NCBI RefSeq assembly: GCF_038593855.1
Contig: NZ_CP151996.1
Span: forward strand, 2,914,001 to 2,978,000
Reading direction: 5' to 3'
Length of the DNA: 64,000 bases
Source: Lysinibacillus sp. FSL M8-0337
GTDB taxonomy: Bacteria > Bacillota > Bacilli > Bacillales_A > Planococcaceae
The translations under genes and the position numbers were made by a program. Under the pieces are notes generated by a model. It ran no database searches. It saw only the letters and a program-made list of their open reading frames with translations, and was not told the DNA's origin. The stretch's first letter is position 1, and the number at the start of each line of letters is the position of its first letter. Shown piece after piece: positions 53,837 through 63,172 of the stretch.

Positions 53837-53899
53837 ACAGCGATCCACTGTGTAGTACGAATGAACTTAAGCATGCCAAAATCCATATTTCCAATTCCT
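53837..53899 (-). pseudogene. Relic of a second lactococcin-972-type gene
   Basis: About 62 bp matches 53185-53247, the core of the bacteriocin gene, at roughly 87% identity. Read in the matching frame it gives WKYGFWHA, a stop (TAA), then VHSYYTVDRC, against WEYGFWNAKVRSYYTVDRC in the intact gene. A one-base deletion lies just ahead of WKYG. Similarity ends abruptly on both sides, so only a fragment survives. Confidence 0.82.
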
Positions 53900-54075
53900 A
53901 TATCTAGCATTTTGTTATCGTCAACACTGTTCCACATTCCTACAATTTACATTCTCAATCGATTCTCATTTAATTATTTTTTATATAGCATAAGATAATA
54001 GAAAAATCAATATATTTTAAATATTTATATAACAATGAAAAAATAGTAGATTTATCTTTAAGACCATAACAAAAA
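53900..54075. other. AT-rich intergenic stretch
   Basis: Very AT-rich sequence with no ORF, promoter pair or repeat that I can support. Confidence 0.5.
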
Positions 54076-54114
54076 AACGCAACCTTTAAAGGAACTTCCT
54101 TTAAAAGTTGCGTT
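54076..54114 (-). terminator. Terminator of the 74-aa membrane protein gene
   Basis: AACGCAACCTTTAAAGG pairs with CCTTTAAAAGTTGCGTT, and the minus strand continues into T7. Confidence 0.88.
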
Positions 54115-54133
54115 CAATCATATGCGAATCATA

Positions 54134-54358
54134 CTATTTTTTACATTCAAACGAATAATTTGTTGCTAGAAAGCTCTTTTCTTTTGACACGATGGCTTTG
54201 CCTCCATCGTTTTCACATTGCTCCGTCATGGCATCTATTTTTTTCTCATTCATCATATTTGTCATAAGTGTCATACCGCCACCAAACACAGCAATTAGTA
54301 AGCCGATAATAATCCATAACTTGCCTGCATTATTCCCAGCAGGTTTCCCATTTGCCAC
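54134..54358 (-). CDS. Small membrane protein, unknown
   Basis: A 74-residue protein with a Gly/Asn-rich start (MANGKPAGNNAGK), one helix (LWIIIGLLIAVFGGGMTLM) and a short exported tail containing two cysteines (EQCENDGGKA and YSFECKK) that could form a disulfide. No family recognised. It starts 15 bases after the yqfO stop and so is probably cotranscribed with trmK-yqfO. Confidence 0.7.
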   Translation of the reverse strand: MANGKPAGNNAGKLWIIIGLLIAVFGGGMTLMTNMMNEKKIDAMTEQCENDGGKAIVSKEKSFLATNYSFECKK

Positions 54359-54373
54359 ATGTATTCCCCTCTC

Positions 54374-55495
54374 TTAAACAAATAAAAATGGTTCTGTATG
54401 AATAGTCGATTGGACAAATTCTACTCTATATTTTTTTGTCTCACACAATGTTGCCATTTTTTTCGCAACACCTGCAATCATTACTTTTTCAACATGATGA
54501 CCTGGGTCTACAATTTGCAAACCAATTGCTTGTGCATCCTGTGCCGTATGGAAATACATATCGCCTGTTAAAAACACATCGGCACCTGCACGCTTTGCCG
54601 TATAAATATACTTATTTCCATCTCCACCTACTAGTGCAATCTTTCTTACTGTTGACTGCAAATCGCCGACAATACGAACAGTTGGTACATCTAGTTGTTT
54701 CTTTACAAACTCTGCAAAGTCTTGTAACAGCATTTCTTTTGGTAAATAGCCAACACGACCTAATCCCATACGATTCGTTTGTTGCTCCAAGCGAATGATA
54801 TCATACGCAGGCTCCTCATATGGATGGGCATTTAACAGTGCCTTCAATACGCGATTTTTAATGGACGCGGGCAAAACCACTTCCACTTTGACTTCTTCCT
54901 CGACATGTAATTCTCCAATAGAACCAACATGCGGATTTGCCCCTTCAAGTGCACGGAAACGCCCTTCTCCACTCGATGTATAACTGCACGCTTCATAACG
55001 ACCTATTCGACCTGCTCCAGCTTTTGCTAATGCCTCACGCAGCACGTCTGCATCAGCAGTCGGTACAAAAACGGTTAGCTTTAAAACATCCTCAGCATAC
55101 GTTTCTTCTAAAATAGAACGATTTTCGAGCAGCAATGCATCAGCTAATAAATCATTGACGCCACCTTCCGCTACATCTAAGTTTGTATGTGCTGCATAGA
55201 CCGCAATATCATGTTTAATAAGTTTTTCGTATAATTGTCCAGCAGGATTGTCCGTACGTATATTAGCTAGTCGACGGAAAATAGGCGGATGATGCGCTAT
55301 AATCAGTTCACAGCCTTGGGCAATCGCTTCGTCTGCTACAGCGTCATTCACATCTAATGTCACTAATACTTTGTTTACAGGTTTATTTAACGTTCCAATG
55401 GCAAGTCCAATTGGGTCATTCTCCATACACGCAAGATGCTTTGGTGACCATGATTCAAATAGTTGTATAATTTCCTGACCATTTACTGATTTCAT
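54374..55495 (-). CDS. yqfO: Nif3-like dinuclear metal protein YqfO
   Basis: A 373-residue member of the Nif3/YqfO family. The metal-binding N- and C-terminal halves (LIIAHHPPIFRRL; AAHTNLDVAEGGVNDLLA; VDPGHHVEKV) enclose an inserted PII-like domain of about 110 residues (LKLTVFVPTADADVLREALA). The insertion is typical of Gram-positive members. Its physiological role is uncertain; it is often annotated as GTP cyclohydrolase I type 2 by old homology. It begins one base after the trmK stop, as in B. subtilis. Confidence 0.92.
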   Translation of the reverse strand: MKSVNGQEIIQLFESWSPKHLACMENDPIGLAIGTLNKPVNKVLVTLDVNDAVADEAIAQGCELIIAHHPPIFRRLANIRTDNPAGQLYEKLIKHDIAVYAAHTNLDVAEGGVNDLLADALLLENRSILEETYAEDVLKLTVFVPTADADVLREALAKAGAGRIGRYEACSYTSSGEGRFRALEGANPHVGSIGELHVEEEVKVEVVLPASIKNRVLKALLNAHPYEEPAYDIIRLEQQTNRMGLGRVGYLPKEMLLQDFAEFVKKQLDVPTVRIVGDLQSTVRKIALVGGDGNKYIYTAKRAGADVFLTGDMYFHTAQDAQAIGLQIVDPGHHVEKVMIAGVAKKMATLCETKKYRVEFVQSTIHTEPFLFV

Positions 55496-55496
55496 G

Positions 55497-56189
55497 CTAT
55501 AAAGCTCCTTCCACTAAATCAAGTAGTGCTGTTAATTCAGCACGTTTTTCCTCAATTTCAAGAGTTGGCTCTGCCCCTTCAATGGACTGTAAAACACGTT
55601 GCCAATTTTCTTTTTCTCGTTGCCATTTTTTTAAAAAAGCTGGTGCTTTACGTAACAATAATTTAGGACCAAATAAGATATCTGACGGAGATAACGTCAT
55701 CGCTCCTCTTTGTAAGACAAGAATTTCGTAGATTTTTTCATCTTCCTCTAAAATATCTTCATCAAGAATGGCCCAATTATTTGTTAAAGCCCATTCCCGA
55801 ATAACTTTTGCATGAATGTTAGGTTGCAAAATTAGACGTGTTACACCTTGTAAGCTTTGTGGATGTTTCTCTAATATCGACACAATGAGTGGTCCACCCA
55901 TGCCAGCTATTGTTACAGTATCTACATGATCAGTTGCCTCCACTGCAGCTAAGCCATCCGCCAGTCTAACTGTAATTTTTTCTGTTAACCCTTCTTTTTT
56001 AACTTGTCCTAGCGCCGATTCATACGGTCCTTTTACAACTTCACCTGCTACTGCGCTCGTAGCAATCCCCTTATGGATTAAATAGCATGGTAAATATGCA
56101 TGATCACTGCCAATATCTGCTACAACCGCACCAGTTGGAACAAATTTTGCCACTGTTTCTAAACGTTTTGATAATTTTTGTGCGTTCAT
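55497..56189 (-). CDS. trmK: tRNA (adenine(22)-N1)-methyltransferase
   Basis: A 230-residue SAM-dependent methyltransferase that makes m1A22 in tRNA. The SAM motif I is VADIGSDHAYLPCYL. The catalytic signature DTVTIAGMGGPLI and LQPNIHAKVIREW are family-specific. It precedes yqfO by one base, conserved in Firmicutes. Upstream, cccA ends 159 bases away and has its own terminator. Confidence 0.94.
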   Translation of the reverse strand: MNAQKLSKRLETVAKFVPTGAVVADIGSDHAYLPCYLIHKGIATSAVAGEVVKGPYESALGQVKKEGLTEKITVRLADGLAAVEATDHVDTVTIAGMGGPLIVSILEKHPQSLQGVTRLILQPNIHAKVIREWALTNNWAILDEDILEEDEKIYEILVLQRGAMTLSPSDILFGPKLLLRKAPAFLKKWQREKENWQRVLQSIEGAEPTLEIEEKRAELTALLDLVEGAL

Positions 56190-56255
56190 TTTAAACCGCC
56201 TACCTTATAAATATAGAGTCCACTCTAGTATGTATGATGTTGAACAAAAAAACAA

Positions 56256-56288
56256 ATGGAGTTGTCTCATATTTTTGAGCAACTCCAT
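56256..56288 (-). terminator. Terminator of cccA
   Basis: ATGGAGTTG pairs with CAACTCCAT around a 15-base loop, and the minus strand continues TTGTTTTTTTG. A second hairpin without a T run (GCTGTACTAAAA with TTTTAGTACAGC, about 56299-56335) lies between it and the cccA stop. Confidence 0.82.
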
Positions 56289-56347
56289 CATAATAGAAGC
56301 TGTACTAAAAGCGTAAAGACACGTTTTAGTACAGCCATTTTTTAAAA

Positions 56348-56698
56348 CTATTTTAGAGTAGAAATGTACTCAGCGATTGCTTTTGCTTCCGCTTCGTTTT
56401 TCATTCCTGGTGTCATAGGTGTGCCTTCGATACCGTTTGTTAACACGTCTACGATACGAGCTTCATCTAAACCGTGTAGGTTTGGACCAACACCACCAGT
56501 TAAGTCACCACCGTGACAACCGATACAAGTTTGTACTAATGCAGAACCATCATCATTAGCTTCTGTAGTTTCGCCACCGCCCTCTTGTTCAGCAGCAATT
56601 TCTTTCTTGTTATCTGCGCCTTGTAAAGACATGAAGAAAATAAGACCTATACCAAATGCCAGAATCAAGATGTAAGGAACGACTGGATTGTTTTTCAT
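56348..56698 (-). CDS. cccA: Membrane-anchored cytochrome c (c-550 type)
   Basis: A 116-residue cytochrome with an N-terminal anchor helix (VVPYILILAFGIGLIFFM), an acidic linker (EQEGGGETTEANDDGS) and one haem domain. The haem site is CIGCH near residue 58, and the axial Met is in GTPMTPGM. It should carry electrons to the terminal oxidase on the outer membrane face. In B. subtilis cccA also lies beside rpoD. Start 56698 follows GAGGGGAAAC. Confidence 0.94.
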   Translation of the reverse strand: MKNNPVVPYILILAFGIGLIFFMSLQGADNKKEIAAEQEGGGETTEANDDGSALVQTCIGCHGGDLTGGVGPNLHGLDEARIVDVLTNGIEGTPMTPGMKNEAEAKAIAEYISTLK

Positions 56699-57141
56699 AT
56701 GTTTCCCCTCCTCATAATAAATCTACTTCTATTATAATATAGAATCAGTCAACATCTAATATTGTACTGCATTAAACAAGAAACGAAAAGCCCCATTCGC
56801 TAAGTTTTCCTTTGTTTGTAACAATTTCGACATTTCTGTATCAATTGGATAAATTATGTCTTGTTAAACCCAAATTATGGACTGATAATGAATCTTCTAG
56901 CAACTCAATTCTTTTCCTTCTCGCAAATATTTTGCCACCCATTAGGCATTCATATACATCCAATAAAAAATTAAATAGCTGTCATATAAAACCTCTGTGT
57001 CCTATTATGCTGTTGATTTATCATAACAATTTCATAAATAGGTCATACTATTATTTTGATATATTATTATTTCGTGTTTTTTCTATTTTTTCTTCAATTT
57101 ATACTTTTTTAAAAAAGTCATACTACTATATTACAAAAATA
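56699..57141. other. AT-rich intergenic stretch upstream of cccA
   Basis: No gene supported. A 137-codon plus-strand frame (56812-57225) has no RBS, no recognisable protein character and overlaps the opposing gene, so it is not called. The cccA promoter must lie near 56730-56760, but its hexamers are not clear. Confidence 0.55.
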
Positions 57142-57185
57142 AAATACTCTACTATGAACGAAAAGTCCGTTATAGCAGAGTATTT
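57142..57185 (-). terminator. Terminator of the 187-aa membrane protein gene
   Basis: AAATACTCT with AGAGTATTT, extended inside by CTATgAACG with CGTTATAG. A-rich on the left gives the T run on the minus strand. Confidence 0.8.
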
Positions 57186-57186
57186 C

Positions 57187-57750
57187 TTACATAAAATTAT
57201 ACAAATAATAACCAATAAGTGCTAATAATCCGAGACCACCAGATACTGTGAAATACAGCAACTTCATTTTGATACCTGACACTAGCCATACCCCACAATT
57301 TGCAGCGATAATGACAAATAGCACAGTATTATTTCCACTAAAATATGTAGTATACATGCGAATAGATAAGCTAAATAACAAGATAGCAGCAATAATATGG
57401 AAGACAGGGGCTAATAAGTTATTTTTGGTCGCAACTCGAAAAGCCATTATGAATAATGTAATTGTAGCAATGGCTACAATACCCGTTAATAAAAGCAATA
57501 AAGAAGTGACTGTAAAATAAATATACAAAAGCAGTAGCATACCTAAGCATAATCCCACTATGAAGAACATCATTTTTCGTTTTTCTAAAGGCAATACTGC
57601 CTGTTTATGAGTTGCTTCTTCTAGCTCTTCTACATCATTTCCCTCTGCATAAAGAGTGGCTAGAAAGTCACAGTAGTGCTCTGGTAATAGCTTATTTTGC
57701 TTCCAAAACAATATCTCATTTAAAATAATTTTTTTCCGTGGATTTGTCAT
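57187..57750 (-). CDS. Polytopic membrane protein, unknown
   Basis: A 187-residue protein with a cytoplasmic N-terminal segment of about 65 residues (ILNEILFWKQNKLLPEHYCD, then ATLYAEGNDVEE) and five or six helices. The FWKQNKLLPEHYCDFL start is reminiscent of small scaffold-like domains on Bacillus membrane proteins, but I do not recognise the family. ATG at 57750 follows GGAG at nine bases. The gene lies alone between cccA and rpoD. Confidence 0.7.
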   Translation of the reverse strand: MTNPRKKIILNEILFWKQNKLLPEHYCDFLATLYAEGNDVEELEEATHKQAVLPLEKRKMMFFIVGLCLGMLLLLYIYFTVTSLLLLLTGIVAIATITLFIMAFRVATKNNLLAPVFHIIAAILLFSLSIRMYTTYFSGNNTVLFVIIAANCGVWLVSGIKMKLLYFTVSGGLGLLALIGYYLYNFM

Positions 57751-57966
57751 CGTATTTTCTCCAAACATTGCTTAATAATGGTTGTACTACAATTTTATCT
57801 CACAATTAAAGAAAGAACATCTGTAAAAAGTCGCAAAAAACGGAACTTATCATCCGTTCAAATTATGTATTTTTACATCTATTATGTAAAAATCTTAAGT
57901 CAACATCCTGTTTAATAGTTTCCCCTAAAAATAAGGAATGCTACTGTAACAGTAGCTTATAAAGAA

Positions 57967-58002
57967 CAAACCCCGCTACACAATATAATGTAGCGAGGTT
58001 TG
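57967..58002 (-). terminator. Terminator of rpoD
   Basis: CAAACCCCGCTACA pairs with TGTAGCGAGGTTTG with one mismatch; the minus strand continues TTCTTTAT. Confidence 0.85.
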
Positions 58003-58027
58003 CATATCACAAGTATGAAGTTCTGTT

Positions 58028-59155
58028 TTATTCTAAGAAATCTTTTAAACGTTTACTGCGAGAAGGGTGGCGCAATTTACGAAGTGCTTTTGCCTCAATT
58101 TGACGAATACGTTCACGTGTTACACCAAATACTTTCCCTACTTCTTCTAACGTGCGTGTACGTCCATCATCTAAGCCAAAACGTAAACGTAGTACGTTTT
58201 CTTCACGGTCTGTTAATGTATCTAATACATCTTCTAGCTGTTCTTTTAACAATTCATAGGCTGCATGATCAGAAGGAGATTGAGCCTCTGAGTCTTCAAT
58301 GAAGTCCCCTAAGTGTGAATCGTCTTCTTCACCGATTGGCGTTTCAAGAGAAACTGGTTCTTGCGCGATTTTTAAAATTTCACGTACTTTTTCAGGTGTT
58401 AAATCCATTTCCTCGCCAATTTCTTCTGGAGACGGCTCACGACCTAAGTCCTGTAATAATTGACGTTGCACACGAATTAATTTGTTAATTGTTTCTACCA
58501 TGTGCACAGGGATACGTATTGTACGTGCTTGGTCGGCAATCGCACGTGTAATCGCTTGACGAATCCACCATGTTGCGTAAGTTGAGAACTTAAAACCTTT
58601 ACGATAGTCGAATTTTTCAACTGCCTTAATAAGTCCCATATTCCCCTCTTGAATTAAATCAAGGAATAACATCCCACGGCCCACATAGCGTTTGGCGATG
58701 GATACAACAAGACGTAAATTCGCTTCAGCTAAACGTTTACGCGCTTCTTCATCCCCTTGCTCAATACGTTCTGCCAGTGCAATTTCTTGCTCGGCAGAAA
58801 GTAAATCCACGCGACCAATTTCTTTTAAATACATACGAACAGGATCATTAATTTTTACGCCTGGTGGTACGCTTAAATCATTTAAATCGAACGTTTCTTC
58901 GTTAGCTTCTTCTTTCATTAAGCTTTCTTCTTCAAATTCTTCTTTACCAATAATTTGAATGTCTTTATGTTTTTCAAGATCTTCAGCGAAATGAAAAACT
59001 TCTTCATTTTCCAACTCATAAGGCATTAATTTCTCTGAAATTTCTTTCATCGAAATTTCACCTTCTGTTTTCGCCTTTTCTTGTAGTAATTTTTTTGCTT
59101 CATCTAATGTAATTTCTACTTCTACCTCTTTTGAACGTTCAGACTTGTCCGCCAT
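58028..59155 (-). CDS. rpoD: RNA polymerase sigma factor SigA (housekeeping)
   Basis: A 375-residue group 1 sigma-70 factor that directs RNA polymerase to housekeeping promoters. An acidic region 1.1 ([19 protein letters not shown]) leads to region 1.2 ([11 protein letters not shown]), 2.1-2.4 ([37 protein letters not shown]), region 3 and 4.2 ([20 protein letters not shown]). Lengths and domains match B. subtilis SigA. It follows dnaG by 32 bases, the conserved macromolecular-synthesis order. Confidence 0.98.
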   Translation of the reverse strand: MADKSERSKEVEVEITLDEAKKLLQEKAKTEGEISMKEISEKLMPYELENEEVFHFAEDLEKHKDIQIIGKEEFEEESLMKEEANEETFDLNDLSVPPGVKINDPVRMYLKEIGRVDLLSAEQEIALAERIEQGDEEARKRLAEANLRLVVSIAKRYVGRGMLFLDLIQEGNMGLIKAVEKFDYRKGFKFSTYATWWIRQAITRAIADQARTIRIPVHMVETINKLIRVQRQLLQDLGREPSPEEIGEEMDLTPEKVREILKIAQEPVSLETPIGEEDDSHLGDFIEDSEAQSPSDHAAYELLKEQLEDVLDTLTDREENVLRLRFGLDDGRTRTLEEVGKVFGVTRERIRQIEAKALRKLRHPSRSKRLKDFLE

Positions 59156-59187
59156 AAACCTTCCTCCTTCTAAACAACCGAATCGGG

Positions 59188-61020
59188 TTAAATCGCCGAT
59201 AACGATTTTCTTAAATGAATAATCTGTTGGGCGATTTCAAGTGCACGCGCATACTCGTGCATCTTCTCCGCTTCCTTTGACTCATGCATCTTTTGATGAA
59301 TTTCCTGCTCAATTCTATATTTTTGAAGCTGTCGAATAGAATCTGTAACCTCTGACTCTGATTGGTCTGGATCCCTTTCCACTAAAGCCGCTTCCATCAC
59401 AATTTTGCGTAATTCAGCGTCATCTAATATCTCGACAAAACGCTGATAATCTGGGTGACCATATTCCTCATAAAATCCTACCAATCGAACAAATACAGCC
59501 ATATATGCATCTCGTACAAAAGGCTCTTTTTGCTCACTACGTAATACCCTGTCCACTACATCTATATTATGAAGCATATGAGCCAGTAATAAACGTTCGG
59601 CACGTTCTGCTGCGTCCATAGGCTTTTGTCGCTGCGTGACTGGCATCGAAGGTGTATGCGTTGGCATTTCCACTTTCGCAGTGCGTACCTGATTTGCCTC
59701 TAGTTTTCGGAATTGGGCATAAATCGCTTCTTCCGAAATCGTTGTTTCATTCGATAGCTGTCGGATATACAAATCTCGTTCAATCGGTGAGGAGCTACCC
59801 ACTAATTGTTCGAGTACTTCTTGAATATATTGAAGCGTATCATTTTCAAACTGAAAATTCTTATTTCGTCTAGCATGCATCATCATAAAAGCAATATACG
59901 TATGTGGTTTTTCCAAAATCTGTTCCTTAAAAGCCTGTCCACCTAGACTTTGAATATACTCATCAGGATCTAGTTTATCTGGTAGCACCGCAACATTCAC
60001 TTTCATGCGCTCCGTTTGTAGTAACTGTGCCGCTCTTTTCGCCGCATCAAATCCAGCGTTATCACCGTCATAGCAAATCGTAACTTGCTCTACTAAGCGT
60101 TTTAGCTTTGTGATATGCTGATTCGTAAGCGAAGTACCCATAGTTGCTACGGCATTTGTTACACCAACTGAAGTGGCAGCTAAAACATCCATAAAACCTT
60201 CCATCAACACTACTTGACGATTTTTTCTAATAGAGGTTCGTGCTTTGTCTAGGTTATATAGCACTTCACTCTTTTGAAAAATTGGTGATTCTGGACTATT
60301 TAAATATTTTGCCTCTTCACCTGTCGATGACAAGATTCGTCCTGAGAAGGCAATAATTTTACCATTCTCATCACGAATTGGAAACATAATACGCCCTCGA
60401 AAACGATCAAAATAGCGTTCTTCTCCTTCACGTTTGATTACTAGACCACTATCTGCGATTTCTTGTAAGTTATAACCTTTTCTTTCAAGCAATATCGTTA
60501 ATGCATCAAAGCTTGGGAGAGACCATCCAATGCTATTAGATTCGATAAGTTCCCTTGTAAATCCTCTTTCTAGCAAATAATTTAAAGGCTCTTCCCCATC
60601 TTCTGTGTTCAGCAATAAATGATGAAAAAAATCTGCCGCAAAGGCATGGGCTTCTTTCATCCTTTCTTCCGCTTTTGAAATCTTTGTCGTCGCTTGAGGC
60701 AAAGTTGGACCAACATCTAAATGTACGCCCACACGTTCACCTAGTTTGACGACTGCATCCGGGAAAGAAATCCCTTCGATATCCATGACGAAAGTAATGG
60801 CATTACCGCCTGCACCGCAACCAAAACAATGAAAAATCTGTTTGTCTGTTGACACAGAAAAAGATGGCGTTTGTTCTCCATGAAAAGGACAGAGACCAAA
60901 CCAATTGCGCCCGCGCTTTGTTAGCTGCATATATTCGCTAATAACATCGACAATATCCGATTGTGTACGAATCTGCTCAATCACTTCTTCTGGTATTTTC
61001 CCTGCCAAATTCATCACCAT
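59188..61020 (-). CDS. dnaG: DNA primase
   Basis: A 610-residue primase that makes RNA primers for DNA replication. The CHC2 zinc finger is [13 protein letters not shown] then [10 protein letters not shown]. The RNA-polymerase core has [13 protein letters not shown]. The TOPRIM motif is [13 protein letters not shown] with YDGDNAG. The C-terminal helicase-binding part follows. The frame extends to 61083, but family primases begin at about (M)[17 protein letters not shown] at 61020 or the ATG at 61014 is the start, with no strong RBS to decide. Upstream gene yqfL has its own terminator. Confidence 0.95.
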   Translation of the reverse strand: MVMNLAGKIPEEVIEQIRTQSDIVDVISEYMQLTKRGRNWFGLCPFHGEQTPSFSVSTDKQIFHCFGCGAGGNAITFVMDIEGISFPDAVVKLGERVGVHLDVGPTLPQATTKISKAEERMKEAHAFAADFFHHLLLNTEDGEEPLNYLLERGFTRELIESNSIGWSLPSFDALTILLERKGYNLQEIADSGLVIKREGEERYFDRFRGRIMFPIRDENGKIIAFSGRILSSTGEEAKYLNSPESPIFQKSEVLYNLDKARTSIRKNRQVVLMEGFMDVLAATSVGVTNAVATMGTSLTNQHITKLKRLVEQVTICYDGDNAGFDAAKRAAQLLQTERMKVNVAVLPDKLDPDEYIQSLGGQAFKEQILEKPHTYIAFMMMHARRNKNFQFENDTLQYIQEVLEQLVGSSSPIERDLYIRQLSNETTISEEAIYAQFRKLEANQVRTAKVEMPTHTPSMPVTQRQKPMDAAERAERLLLAHMLHNIDVVDRVLRSEQKEPFVRDAYMAVFVRLVGFYEEYGHPDYQRFVEILDDAELRKIVMEAALVERDPDQSESEVTDSIRQLQKYRIEQEIHQKMHESKEAEKMHEYARALEIAQQIIHLRKSLSAI

Positions 61021-61184
61021 CTTTAATTTACGTTCTAGAACACAATTCGATATCCGTTTTAAAAATCCTTTATTTCTCGACAAAAAAATAGGATTTTTCT
61101 CTTTTTAAATATTTTTACCACAATTTTATTATTATAAAACAAAAATTAGTATTTATCTATACCAATTTCAAAACCGACTCAAAA

Positions 61185-61213
61185 AAACCGCCTCTACTAC
61201 CCCGAGGTGGTTT
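61185..61213 (-). terminator. Terminator of yqfL-like gene
   Basis: AAACCGCCTC pairs with GAGGTGGTTT; the minus strand continues TTTTGAG. Confidence 0.85.
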
Positions 61214-61228
61214 ACACAATTTGGTTTC

Positions 61229-62041
61229 TTATTTACAGCTTGCAAGCTGTTCAATAATAATATTCGCCGTTTCCTCTACAGCTTTATTCGTTACATCAAT
61301 CACTTTACAACCTATTTTCTCAACAACTTGTTCAAAATGTTGTATCTCCTCTAAAATGCGTACATGCTGAGCATAGATAGCATCATCATTTAATCCTAAC
61401 GTCATTAATCTTTCTTTTCGTATCGAATTTAATTTATCAGGCGAGATAACTAAACCAAAGCATTTTTTTGGATCAATTTTAAATAATTCTTCTGGTGGCG
61501 CGACCTCCGGGACTAATGGTACATTTGCCACCTTATAACGTTTATGTGCTAAATACTGTGAAAGAGGCGTTTTTGATGTACGTGAAACACCCACAAGTAC
61601 GATATCAGCTAGCAATAAGCCTCGTGGATCTCTGCCATCATCATATTTCACCGCAAATTCTATCGCCTCAATTTTTTTAAAATAGTCGTCATCAAGTTGA
61701 TGCACAATGCCCGGTGTCTCTAATGGCATTTCTTCCATAAATGTTGCCATTGATTTCAACGCTGGTCCTAAAATATCTACAGCATGTACTTTTTCTTTCT
61801 CACATAAATCATGTAGTAATGTACGCATGTCTTGTCGAACAAGTGTATAGACAACAAATGCCTTCTGTTTTGCAGCGAGGCACACAATTTTTCGAACAAG
61901 CTCCTCTGTTTGAATATGTGGAAAGCGCCGAATAATCGTGTTTTCCAAGCCTGGTCGGAACTGGCTAATTACCGCTTTGGCTACTTGATCCCCAGTTTCG
62001 CCGACTGAATCAGATACAACAAAAACTCGTAGTCTTTTCAT
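61229..62041 (-). CDS. yqfL: PEP synthase/PPDK regulatory protein family (YqfL)
   Basis: A 270-residue member of the DUF299 family, bifunctional serine/threonine kinase-pyrophosphorylases that switch pyruvate phosphate dikinase or PEP synthase on and off. The phosphate-binding loop is [16 protein letters not shown], and [18 protein letters not shown] opens the fold. It lies 18 bases after ccpN, as in B. subtilis, where YqfL modulates CcpN. The ATG at 62041 follows GGGGAACAGC. Confidence 0.93.
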   Translation of the reverse strand: MKRLRVFVVSDSVGETGDQVAKAVISQFRPGLENTIIRRFPHIQTEELVRKIVCLAAKQKAFVVYTLVRQDMRTLLHDLCEKEKVHAVDILGPALKSMATFMEEMPLETPGIVHQLDDDYFKKIEAIEFAVKYDDGRDPRGLLLADIVLVGVSRTSKTPLSQYLAHKRYKVANVPLVPEVAPPEELFKIDPKKCFGLVISPDKLNSIRKERLMTLGLNDDAIYAQHVRILEEIQHFEQVVEKIGCKVIDVTNKAVEETANIIIEQLASCK

Positions 62042-62059
62042 GCTGTTCCCCTTCAATTT

Positions 62060-62692
62060 TTAGACATTTTGCGCAAGCGAAAGGAAAGCACGTGTAATGG
62101 TCGTTTTAGTTAGACGACCTACAATCGTCAATCCACCCTCTTGTGGCTCGATTACCGGTAATGAATCTACTTCTCGTTCTATTAGCTTATTAGCTGCAAC
62201 AACTAACGAATCAGATCTTTCACAGTACGAGATATTTGGCATTCGTGTCATAATAATATGTACAGGAATTTTATTTAAATCCTGCGTGCCAATACTTGTA
62301 CGCAGTAAATCTTTACGAGACAGAACACCTGTCAAAAATTCGTTTTTATCGACAACGAAAAGGGTTCCGACATCCTCTGAAAACATGAAGCAAATGGCAT
62401 CATATACTGTCATTGTTTCAGGTACAACAACAGGTCCAGAGTGAAAATCTTTAACTTTTAAATTGTTAATGCTATCCGTTAATGTTACGGATGTTTTTTT
62501 ACCAGAATAGAAATAACCAACTCTTGGTCTAGCATCTAAAAAGCCAGCCATTGTCAAAATGGCTAAATCTGGTCTTAAAGTCGCTCTTGTCAGATTGAGA
62601 CGTTCTGCAATATGTTCCCCTGTTATCGGGCCGTTCTCTTTCACAATTTGTAAAATGTCTTCCTGACGTTTATTGAGTTCGATTGGACTCAC
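62060..62692 (-). CDS. ccpN: Gluconeogenesis repressor CcpN
   Basis: A 210-residue repressor with an N-terminal HTH (ITGEHIAERLNLTRATLRPD) and two CBS domains (TVYDAICFMFSEDVGTLFVV and VAANKLIEREVDSLPVI). In B. subtilis CcpN represses gapB and pckA during glycolytic growth. Its link with the yqfL gene downstream is conserved. The start is GTG at 62692, directly after GAGGCG, with family-typical N-terminus SPIELNKRQEDIL. It is divergent from glyQS across the T-box leader. Confidence 0.94.
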   Translation of the reverse strand: MSPIELNKRQEDILQIVKENGPITGEHIAERLNLTRATLRPDLAILTMAGFLDARPRVGYFYSGKKTSVTLTDSINNLKVKDFHSGPVVVPETMTVYDAICFMFSEDVGTLFVVDKNEFLTGVLSRKDLLRTSIGTQDLNKIPVHIIMTRMPNISYCERSDSLVVAANKLIEREVDSLPVIEPQEGGLTIVGRLTKTTITRAFLSLAQNV

Positions 62693-62782
62693 CGCCTCAA
62701 ATCTAATAGTGTTATACTTATGCTCAATTATTATATACTATTTTAATGGTTATTGCGAAGAAAAGAACTACATGCTACAATA

Positions 62783-62811
62783 TTGACACAGACGCTTGCT
62801 CTCTATGTATT
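62783..62811 (+). promoter_or_regulatory. Promoter of glyQS
   Basis: TTGACA (62783-62788) is perfect. TGTATT (62806-62811), 17 bp on, is a moderate -10. It lies just ahead of the T-box leader. Confidence 0.6.
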
Positions 62812-62814
62812 TTC

Positions 62815-63038
62815 GAGCAATCTTGCGTTATACAGGCGATGATAGGAAAAAAGTATCTGTTCATTTATTTAGCGAGTAGAAGATGGTGAAAGTCTACATA
62901 GCAGCAGAGAAAGGCACTCCTTGAGCTAACTTTTTGAAAAGAGGTTTTAAACAAAGCGTTTAAAACAATCAGGGTGGAACCGCGGGTATTAGCACTCGTC
63001 CCTGGGCATTTTCGTGCCCGGAGACGGGTGCTATTTTT
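62815..63038 (+). promoter_or_regulatory. T-box riboswitch leader (glycine)
   Basis: The antiterminator motif AGGGTGGAACCGCG is at 62971-62984. The distal stem I motif GATGGTGAAAGTC is at 62882-62894. The specifier codon is GGC (62913-62915) in GAAAGGCACT, matching tRNA-Gly. A terminator (AGCACTCGTC... pairing with GACGGGTGCT, 62991-63032, one G-U pair) and T run follow. Uncharged tRNA-Gly should pair with the specifier and T-box and permit read-through into glyQS. Confidence 0.95.
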
Positions 63039-63172
63039 ATTTCGGATATGGCGAATTCTTATTTCCAATAAATATAAGGGTAATCTCTTATTTTTGTTTT
63101 AAATCAATTCGTCCTATCAGACAGTTACGTTTCACTCAAATGCAAGGAAAAATTACGAAGGAGGCTATTATT

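Noticed and set aside
56812-57225. 137-aa plus-strand ORF
   Set aside because: No RBS, biased AT-driven composition (many Y, I, F, S), and its end overlaps the convincing minus-strand membrane protein gene and its terminator.
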